Source of the DNA: JAJDAN01 sp046583095
GTDB taxonomy: Bacteria > Myxococcota_A > UBA9160 > UBA4427
Direction of reading: 5' to 3'
Assembly (NCBI GenBank): GCA_046583095.1
Contig: JAYGDB010000167.1
Location: 1-31,500 of the forward strand
Length of the DNA stretch: 31,500 nucleotides
Shown here: positions 26,161 through 31,500 of the stretch, one piece after another
Layout: each line of letters opens with the position of its first letter
Position numbering within the stretch: position 1 is the stretch's first letter
The notes under the pieces: model-generated
Database searches by the model: none
What the model was told of the DNA's origin: nothing
Seen by the model: only the letters and a program-made list of their open reading frames with translations
Program-made: the position numbers and the translations under genes

Positions 26161-27192
26161 GTGGCGCACGACGACGACGCCCATCCGCGAATCCGCGCCC
26201 TCGTGCGCTCGGCGTTGGGACGAGACGTCACCGGAATCGAGCCGGTCGAGGCCGGGCTGGGCTCCCGGCGATTCTTCCGCGTTGGGCTCGGGCGACCCGG
26301 TGAGCCTGGATCCCTCGTCGCGCGGGTCGAGCGCGACGAAGATCCGTCCTTGCGTCCGCCCGGCGTTGCACCGGAGCCTCCCCTCGCGCCCATCCTGACC
26401 TGGCTCTCCTCGCACGACCTGCCGGTGCCGGTGTGCTCCGCCGCCGGGCCCGGCCTGATGCTCCTCGAAGACCTGGGCGACACCAGCCTCGAGTCGGCAG
26501 CCCACTCTCTTCCGATCGAAGATCTTCACGCGCTCTACCTGCGGGCCTGCGACCTCGTCCCGAGGCTGCAGTCGCTACCGCCCCCTGCGTCAGGCCTCGC
26601 GAACTTCGATCGGCGTCTCGACGAGGCCCTCTTCCGCTACAAGGCCGACCAATTCGTCGAGTGGGTGCTGCCCTGGGCCGAGACGAACGCCGGAGCCGAA
26701 GTGGTCACCGACGCCTTCGCGCGAATCGCCGAGGAGGCGCGAGACGCCCCCCAGCGACTGGCTCACCGCGACTACAAGGCCGCGAACCTGCACGTCCAGG
26801 ACAACCGACTGGTGATGATCGACCTGCAGGGAGCCCTGCTCGCCCCGCCGGAGTACGACCTGGTGTGCCTGCTACGCGACTCCCAGGTTGAGCTCGACGA
26901 GGACTTCGTGAAGAACGCCCTCACCGCGGTTCGGCCGCTTCTCCCCGACGCGCCGACAGCCGACGCGTTCGCCCGCCGCTTCACGCTTCTCACGCTTACC
27001 CGCAATGGCAAGGACCTCTCGCGCTATCTCTGGGCTGCGAAAGTCCGGGACGACCCGCGCTACCTCAGGCACGTTCCCCGCGCGCTGGAGACACTCCGTG
27101 CGGCGGCCGCGGACGCGGCGGGCTGGGATCCCGCCTTTGCCCGCCTCGCCGACGTCATCGCGTCGCTATCGGACTTGCCGTGCGGGCCATGA
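26161..27192 (+). CDS. amgK: Aminoglycoside-phosphotransferase-fold sugar kinase, AmgK-like (MurNAc/GlcNAc 1-kinase)
   Basis: 343 residues from GTG, 4 bases after spmAB. AmgK phosphorylates MurNAc at C1 in the MurU-dependent murein recycling route. Visible: LLEDLGD at 101-107, the catalytic loop HRDYKAANL at 202-210 (Asp204, Asn209), and the metal-binding IDLQGALLAPPEYDLVCLL with Asp221. That last block closely follows the AmgK pattern (IDFQDA...YDLVSLLRD). The stop overlaps the following nucleotidyltransferase, the same gene pair as in Pseudomonas. The enzyme class is secure. The exact sugar is inferred from the neighbour and could instead be another hexose. Confidence 0.8.
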   Translation: MAHDDDAHPRIRALVRSALGRDVTGIEPVEAGLGSRRFFRVGLGRPGEPGSLVARVERDEDPSLRPPGVAPEPPLAPILTWLSSHDLPVPVCSAAGPGLMLLEDLGDTSLESAAHSLPIEDLHALYLRACDLVPRLQSLPPPASGLANFDRRLDEALFRYKADQFVEWVLPWAETNAGAEVVTDAFARIAEEARDAPQRLAHRDYKAANLHVQDNRLVMIDLQGALLAPPEYDLVCLLRDSQVELDEDFVKNALTAVRPLLPDAPTADAFARRFTLLTLTRNGKDLSRYLWAAKVRDDPRYLRHVPRALETLRAAAADAAGWDPAFARLADVIASLSDLPCGP

Positions 27193-28133
27193 TCCTCGCC
27201 GCCGGACTCGGCAGCCGCCTGCGACCGCTGTCCGAGCTCGTGGCCAAGCCGGCGATGCCCGTACGCGGCATCCCGGTGATCGCGCACACGCTCACCCTGC
27301 TCGCAAGGCACGACGTAACCGAGGTCGTGATCAACCTGCACCACCTGCCGGACACGGTTCGCGAGGCCGTCGAACGGCACCGACCGGACGGACTCGAGGT
27401 GCACTACTCGGAGGAGACCGAGCTGCTGGGGACCGGGGGCGGCATCAAGCGCGTGGCGGACTTCCTCGGCGAGAGTGATCCGTGCCTGGTTCTGGCGGGA
27501 GACATGCTCGTCGACGTTGATCTCACTGCAGCCGTCACGGCACATCGGGAGCGCGAGGACCGCTGCAGCCTGCTGGTGAACGAACACGATGCGCGAGCCG
27601 CGGTCTTCGGAACTCTTGGATTCGACGACGAGGGTTGCCTGCGGCGCATCGGCACGCGCCTCGACCTCGGAGGCGAGACCCGGCGGGGCCTGTTCCTGGG
27701 GATTCGGATCGTCGCGGCCCGTTGCCTCACAGCCTGGCCCGAGGCCTCGTGCTTCGAAGACCTGACCGACTGGCTGGGTCCCCAACTCGAGGCCGGGCGC
27801 TCGGATCTGCGCGCTGGGTCGATTCCAACACAGCAACTCTTGTGGGAGCCGGTCGGAACGCCACAAGAGTACCTGGCGGTGAACTTCGATCCGCCGCCCC
27901 TCTCCTATCGGGACGAGCTTTCTGGTGAATCCGATGCGCGAGTCGTTCCCCAGCGGGAATTGATCGTCGGTCGCGGAGCCAGCATCGAAGCAGGCGCCGT
28001 GCTCGAACGGGTGGTCGTGTGGCCGAACGAGACGGTGCCGGGAAGCATGCGGGCGGAGAACGGGGTATTCGCAGGGGGACAGTTCGTTGCATGTGCACTG
28101 GATGCGGACGGTCATCGACCCCAACACCCCTGA
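27180..28133 (+). CDS. murU: Sugar-1-phosphate nucleotidyltransferase, MurU-like with C-terminal extension
   Basis: 317 residues from GTG, overlapping the kinase gene by 13 bases; an ATG 9 bases later would overlap it as ATGA. The N-terminal nucleotidyltransferase domain has LAAGLGSRLRPLSELVAKP at 6-24, the G-T-G-G-G loop at 84-88 and metal-site Asp108 in LAGDML. MurU makes UDP-MurNAc from UTP and MurNAc-1-phosphate, but Pseudomonas MurU is about 223 residues. Here about 75 more residues end with hexapeptide-like turns (IVGRGASIEAGAVLERVVVW), as in mannose-1-phosphate guanylyltransferases. So it may use another nucleotide or sugar, or be allosterically controlled. Pairing with the AmgK-like kinase favours the recycling role. 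Confidence 0.7.
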   Translation: MRAMILAAGLGSRLRPLSELVAKPAMPVRGIPVIAHTLTLLARHDVTEVVINLHHLPDTVREAVERHRPDGLEVHYSEETELLGTGGGIKRVADFLGESDPCLVLAGDMLVDVDLTAAVTAHREREDRCSLLVNEHDARAAVFGTLGFDDEGCLRRIGTRLDLGGETRRGLFLGIRIVAARCLTAWPEASCFEDLTDWLGPQLEAGRSDLRAGSIPTQQLLWEPVGTPQEYLAVNFDPPPLSYRDELSGESDARVVPQRELIVGRGASIEAGAVLERVVVWPNETVPGSMRAENGVFAGGQFVACALDADGHRPQHP

Positions 28134-28185
28134 AGGGCAGTCGCGTTAAGCTGATGGATGGATCACCGGAAGATTGGGGTAGCAC

Positions 28186-28923
28186 GTGAGCGAGGTGGTC
28201 TTCATCGGGACGAGCGACGCCTTCGGTGCCGGTGGACGCCGGCAGTCCGCCGTGCTGGTGCGCGGCGAGCGCGGCACGCTTCTGCTCGACTGCGGTGCCA
28301 CGACGGGATCGGGACTCAGCGAACTCGGGATCGACCGCAACGAGATCGAGACGATCCTCGTCTCGCACTTCCACGGCGACCACTTCGCCGGGATTCCGCA
28401 ATTGATGCTCGCCGCGCACTGGCTGGACCAGCGGAAGCACGCGCTGCAGATCGCGGGCCCCCCAGGTATCGAGAACCGCGTGCGCACGCTCGCGCACGCG
28501 ATGGGCCACAGTCTCGAAGAACACGACTGGGCCTTCCCCATCCACTTCACCGAGGTTCCGGCAGGCGCCGAGTACGAGGTCGGACCCGCGCGGATCCACT
28601 CGTTCGACACGCAGCACCAGATCGAAGCGCATCCGCAGGGCTACCGGGTCGATAGCGGCGGCCAGATCATCGCCTACTCGGGCGACACGGGCTGGTTCCC
28701 CGAACTTCCGCGACTCTCCGCCGGCGCGGATCTCTTCATCTGCGAATGCACGCTCCACCACCAGACCCTCGACTTCCACCTGGATCTCGAAACGATCGAG
28801 GCGCACCAGCACGAATTCGACTGCGGACGACTGATGCTCACACACCTCGGCAGCGAGATGGCCGAGTTGCGGGGTCAGCTCGCGATCGAAACCGCGGACG
28901 ACGGGCTCGTCGTCAACCTCTAG
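28186..28923 (+). CDS. Metallo-beta-lactamase-fold hydrolase, RNase Z-like
   Basis: 245 residues from GTG, with a G-run about 6 bases upstream, 52 bases after the nucleotidyltransferase gene. Zinc ligands are complete: His61, His63, Asp65 and His66 in HFHGDH, His144 in DTQHQ, Asp167 in YSGDTGW and His220 in LTHLG. The overall layout is that of the RNase Z/ElaC group, but the protein is about 60 residues shorter and I see no long flexible arm that grips tRNA in true RNase Z. It is therefore better called a hydrolase of unknown substrate. It may be co-transcribed with the recycling genes upstream, and it converges with anmK. Confidence 0.82.
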   Translation: MSEVVFIGTSDAFGAGGRRQSAVLVRGERGTLLLDCGATTGSGLSELGIDRNEIETILVSHFHGDHFAGIPQLMLAAHWLDQRKHALQIAGPPGIENRVRTLAHAMGHSLEEHDWAFPIHFTEVPAGAEYEVGPARIHSFDTQHQIEAHPQGYRVDSGGQIIAYSGDTGWFPELPRLSAGADLFICECTLHHQTLDFHLDLETIEAHQHEFDCGRLMLTHLGSEMAELRGQLAIETADDGLVVNL

Positions 28924-28968
28924 GAACCTTGCCGAAGCCCGCTCGAGCCCGGAGCCTGGCCCGAACGC

Positions 28969-30117
28969 CTAGATCCGACCCGAACGGCCGGGTACGAGCT
29001 CGCCCAACACTGCGCTGCGCCCGGCCCCCGTGCACTGCGGAAGATGATTCGGAATGCCGAGCAGCGCGTTGCGGCCCATCAGCGAGAAAGCCATGGCCTC
29101 GGCGGCATCGGCCGGCACGCCGACCTGGTCGAAGGCCTGGACGCTAGTGCGGGGCATGGCGCGGACGAGCGCCGCCAGGACTGCCGGGTTGCGGGCACCC
29201 CCGCCGCCCACGAGCACGCGATCGATCTCCGGTGAGTCCGGTAAGAGATTTCGACACGCCAGTCCAACGGACTCCGCGGTGAATACGACGAGCGTCGCGA
29301 GAAGGTCGTCGGGATCCCGCCGTTCCCACTCCGCGACCAGCTTCTCGGCCTCTGCCCTCCCGTAGCGCTCCCGCCCCGTGGACTTTGGCGGGCGCCGAGC
29401 GAGGTAATCGTCGTCCATCAGTCGCGCAAGCAGCACTCGGTCCGCGTGACCGCGCAAGGCCCGGCGTCCATCCCGATCCATCTGCTCCTCGCCACCGCTG
29501 AGGATCTGAACCACGCCGTCCACCAGCGCGTTCGCGGGACCGACATCGAAGGCGATCACCGCCTCCGGATCTCCGGCGGGAAGCCAGGTGAGGTTCGCGA
29601 TTCCGCCGAGGTTCAACGCAACGCGGCTCTCGCTCGGGTCGGCGAGGACGGCCAGATGAAAGAAGGGCGCCAGCGGGGCGCCTTCCCCGCCGGCGGCAAG
29701 ATCTCGCGGACGGAAGTCGGCGACCACCGTGCAACCCGTGCGCTCGGCGATCAGCGACGGATCCCCGATCTGGAGGCTCGCGTGCAGCTCGGGGTGGTGG
29801 GCCACGGTTTGCCCGTGGCAGGCGATCAACCGAACGTCGTCGAGGGAGACCCCGGCGTCCGCTGCAACGCCAGCAGCGGCCTCTGCAAAGCGCTCCGCGA
29901 GCAGGACGTCGAGGGACGCGAACTCACGCAACACCTCGGGTGCCGGCAGGCGTCCGGCCGCCAGGCGGTGAACCCGCTGCTGCAGTTCCACCCCGAAGGG
30001 CAGCTCGCGGAATGCGCGCAGCGTGTAGGGGTGGGCTTCCGACCCGTCCGGCCAGTCGACCAGCGCCGCATCGACACCGTCCGCCGACGTGCCGCTCATG
30101 AGCCCGATCACGAGCAT
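28969..30117 (-). CDS. anmK: Anhydro-N-acetylmuramic acid kinase
   Basis: 382 residues from ATG at 30117 (MLVIGLMSGTSADG); a longer upstream frame is not supported. A G-run precedes the start. AnmK opens the anhydro ring of 1,6-anhydro-MurNAc and phosphorylates it to MurNAc-6-phosphate in the cytosol. Family blocks: GTSADGVD at 9-16, CHGQTVAHH at 100-108, DFRPRDLAAGGEGAPLAP at 134-151, NLGGIAN at 169-175 and FDVGPANALVD at 190-200, where Asp191 is the likely catalytic base by position. The usual GPGN reads GPAN here. A late TGA-type segment (QCTGAGRSAVLGEL) closes the fold. It converges with the hydrolase gene. Confidence 0.94.
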   Translation of the reverse strand: MLVIGLMSGTSADGVDAALVDWPDGSEAHPYTLRAFRELPFGVELQQRVHRLAAGRLPAPEVLREFASLDVLLAERFAEAAAGVAADAGVSLDDVRLIACHGQTVAHHPELHASLQIGDPSLIAERTGCTVVADFRPRDLAAGGEGAPLAPFFHLAVLADPSESRVALNLGGIANLTWLPAGDPEAVIAFDVGPANALVDGVVQILSGGEEQMDRDGRRALRGHADRVLLARLMDDDYLARRPPKSTGRERYGRAEAEKLVAEWERRDPDDLLATLVVFTAESVGLACRNLLPDSPEIDRVLVGGGGARNPAVLAALVRAMPRTSVQAFDQVGVPADAAEAMAFSLMGRNALLGIPNHLPQCTGAGRSAVLGELVPGRSGRI

Positions 30118-30180
30118 GGGGACCCCCCAACGCGAGTGTATGCGACGGACACCCGTCCCTGCTCGCGATTTCCGCTGCAG

Positions 30181-30209
30181 TTGACAGCCGGGTAAGGGAA
30201 TCGAATACT
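30181..30209 (+). promoter_or_regulatory. Candidate promoter for the small membrane protein and glycosyltransferase
   Basis: A perfect TTGACA, a 17-base spacer and AATACT (four of six to TATAAT) lie on the + strand. Transcription would start near 30216, giving a leader of about 140 bases. It lies just outside the divergent anmK gene. Confidence 0.45.
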
Positions 30210-30290
30210 CGCCCGCCCGCAGGCGCGCCAGCCCGCGCCGCGTCCAACATCGACCCAACGGCCCCCCCTCTGCCACATGCAGGCAATCGC

Positions 30291-30304
30291 GGGGTCGCGA
30301 CCCC
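30291..30304. promoter_or_regulatory. Perfect 14-base palindrome in the leader
   Basis: GGGGTCGCGACCCC is its own reverse complement and lies about 50 bases before the start codon at 30356, downstream of the candidate promoter. Either a dimeric repressor site or an RNA stem is possible; chance in GC-rich DNA cannot be excluded. Confidence 0.3.
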
Positions 30305-30355
30305 CCTCGTGGTAACAGGAGACGAGGGGTACACAGCCGAGAGAGGGGACATCCG

Positions 30356-30613
30356 ATGAACGAGACCTCGCGCAACCAGGGCTGGGCGATCGTGGCAGGA
30401 GCCGTCCTACTCGGCCTCCTCTTCTTCGCCGGAATCCTTCAGGGCAGCTACTGGGCGCTCGCGATTCCGATCGCGGTCCTCACGTTCTTCGTGCTGGGAC
30501 TCGTCGCCTGGGTGGGGCACACCATCGCGACCGTCCAGGTCGAGGCCGAGCCTGCGACTGCCGAAACGCCCGCCCCCGAGTCCGAGTCACTGCAAGACGC
30601 CTCGAACAGCTGA
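30356..30613 (+). CDS. Small two-helix membrane protein of unknown function
   Basis: 85 residues from ATG with GAGGGG 7 bases upstream. Two hydrophobic helices (about 9-28 and 32-55) are joined by a very short turn. They are followed by a hydrophilic tail rich in Ala, Glu, Pro and Thr (about 58-85). No family is recognised. Its TGA stop shares one base with the ATG of the glycosyltransferase (TGATG), so the two are translationally coupled. This suggests a membrane helper or leader gene for surface-polysaccharide synthesis, but only from position. Confidence 0.75.
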   Translation: MNETSRNQGWAIVAGAVLLGLLFFAGILQGSYWALAIPIAVLTFFVLGLVAWVGHTIATVQVEAEPATAETPAPESESLQDASNS

Positions 30614-31500
30614 TGCGGATCGCGCTCCTCACCTACCGCGGCAACATGTTCTGCGGCGGCCAGGGAATCTACGCGTCCTACCTGGCCCGTGAGTGGCAGC
30701 GGGCGGGTCACGACGTGCACGTAATCGCGGGCCCTCCCCTACCCGAACTCGACCCCGGGATCCCGCTGCACGAGATCCCGAACGACAACGTGTTTGGCCG
30801 GCGGTACCCCGATTTCTTCGATCCCACCCGACCTTTCTCCCTCCTGCAACCACTCAGCCTGTGGGAGCTCGGCGTCTCGCGCTTTGGCGTATTCCCCGAG
30901 ATGCAGACCTTTGGCTTGCGCCTGATGATGCGCTGGAAGGAACTCCAGCGGCGCCATCGCTTCGACGTGGTCTTCGACAACCAGTGTCTTTCCTGGGGGC
31001 TCCTCGGGATCCGCGCCACCGGAATGCCCGTCGTCTCAGTGATCCACCACCCCTTGCACATCGACCGCGAGGCCGACTTCGCCATCGACGCGCGGCTCTC
31101 GAAGAAGATCAAGCGCACCCTCTACTTCCCGCTATTCATGCAGCAGCAAGTCGCGCCGCGACTGGACCGGATCGTGACCGTCAGCGAGGCGTCCCGCACA
31201 GAGATCGAGCGCTATTTCGGTATCCCCCAGAAGCAGATCCCCGTGGTCTACAACGGCACCGACGCCGACCTCTTCCATCCCCACGCCAACGTCGCCAAGG
31301 AAACCGATCTCCTCTTCATCGGGCGCACCGAGGACCGCAAGAAGGGGATCGGGACGATGCTCGAGGCCCTCTCTCTCCTGCCGGAATCGATCACCCTCAA
31401 GATCGTCGATGGCCGCATCCCCGACGACGGACTTGTTCCCCAACTTCTGTCCCGCTACGAGGTCGCCCATCGGGTGAAGATCGTGAAGGAGATGCTGACC
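30613..31500 (+). CDS. Family-4 (GT-B) glycosyltransferase, 3'-partial
   Basis: The frame is open from ATG at 30613 to the window edge, 296 codons, with no stop. The N-terminal donor-side start MRIALLTYRGNMFCGGQGIY is the GT4 pattern with a glycine-rich loop. A linker has IVTVSEASRTEIERYFG (about 191-207), and VVYNGTDADLFHP follows, a signature of GT4 enzymes. The C-terminal Rossmann domain begins with LLFIGRTEDRKKG, whose Arg/Lys residues bind the donor phosphate. It transfers a sugar from a nucleotide donor to a lipid- or polysaccharide-linked acceptor. Acceptor and sugar are unknown. It follows the small membrane protein with a one-base overlap. Confidence 0.92.
   Translation, partial: MRIALLTYRGNMFCGGQGIYASYLAREWQRAGHDVHVIAGPPLPELDPGIPLHEIPNDNVFGRRYPDFFDPTRPFSLLQPLSLWELGVSRFGVFPEMQTFGLRLMMRWKELQRRHRFDVVFDNQCLSWGLLGIRATGMPVVSVIHHPLHIDREADFAIDARLSKKIKRTLYFPLFMQQQVAPRLDRIVTVSEASRTEIERYFGIPQKQIPVVYNGTDADLFHPHANVAKETDLLFIGRTEDRKKGIGTMLEALSLLPESITLKIVDGRIPDDGLVPQLLSRYEVAHRVKIVKEMLT

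Noticed and set aside
30118..30375. N-terminal extension of AnmK
   Set aside because: AnmK proteins begin at the M-S-G-T-S-x-D-G region. The extension covers the divergent leader region and has no family similarity.

Overview
The window is strongly GC-rich, densely packed chromosomal DNA from a Gram-negative bacterium. Evidence for Gram-negative comes from an LptF/LptG-type lipopolysaccharide exporter, HflK/HflC, PBP4-type and lytic-transglycosylase murein enzymes and anhydro-MurNAc kinase. The pilus gene order pilB-pilT-pilC-pilS-pilR is the one seen in Geobacter-like deltaproteobacteria. Together with the many GTG/TTG starts and the base composition, this suggests a high-GC member of the former Deltaproteobacteria (Myxococcota- or Binatota-like). 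The assignment is inference. No rRNA, tRNA, CRISPR array, insertion sequence or clear prophage was seen.

Region 1 (1-11163) is type IV pilus assembly and its control. The C-terminal part of a PilY1 adhesin enters from the left on the + strand and is followed by a small secreted protein. Facing them on the - strand is a run pilB, pilT, pilC, pilS, pilR plus a second histidine kinase, which sits where pilA would be expected. Region 2 (11345-14489) holds a flippase-like membrane protein overlapping ribF, then a divergent lone LptF/LptG permease only 32 bases away.

Region 3 (14502-21119) is a - strand run rsmD, coaD, coaBC, nfeD, slipin, hflK, hflC, with ATGA overlaps at several junctions. It joins coenzyme A synthesis to four membrane-quality-control proteins, three of which are SPFH paralogues. 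Region 4 (21120-22150) is a loosely packed stretch with a small phage-like XRE regulator, candidate divergent promoters, a hairpin and a perfect palindrome.

Region 5 (22151-30117) centres on the cell wall. It has a membrane protein paired with a lytic transglycosylase, a PBP4-type carboxypeptidase, a fused SpmA-SpmB protein divergent from it, an AmgK-like sugar kinase, a MurU-like nucleotidyltransferase, a metallo-beta-lactamase-fold hydrolase and AnmK. Lytic transglycosylase, AnmK, AmgK and MurU are successive parts of the murein turnover and recycling route to UDP-MurNAc. The phosphatase step (MupP) is not in the window. Region 6 (30118-31500) has a candidate promoter and a palindrome, a small two-helix membrane protein, and a family-4 glycosyltransferase running off the right edge.

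Several gene starts were set from Shine-Dalgarno sequences and overlaps rather than from the longest reading frame; each entry says so. Function calls rest on motif recognition only, since no search could be run.
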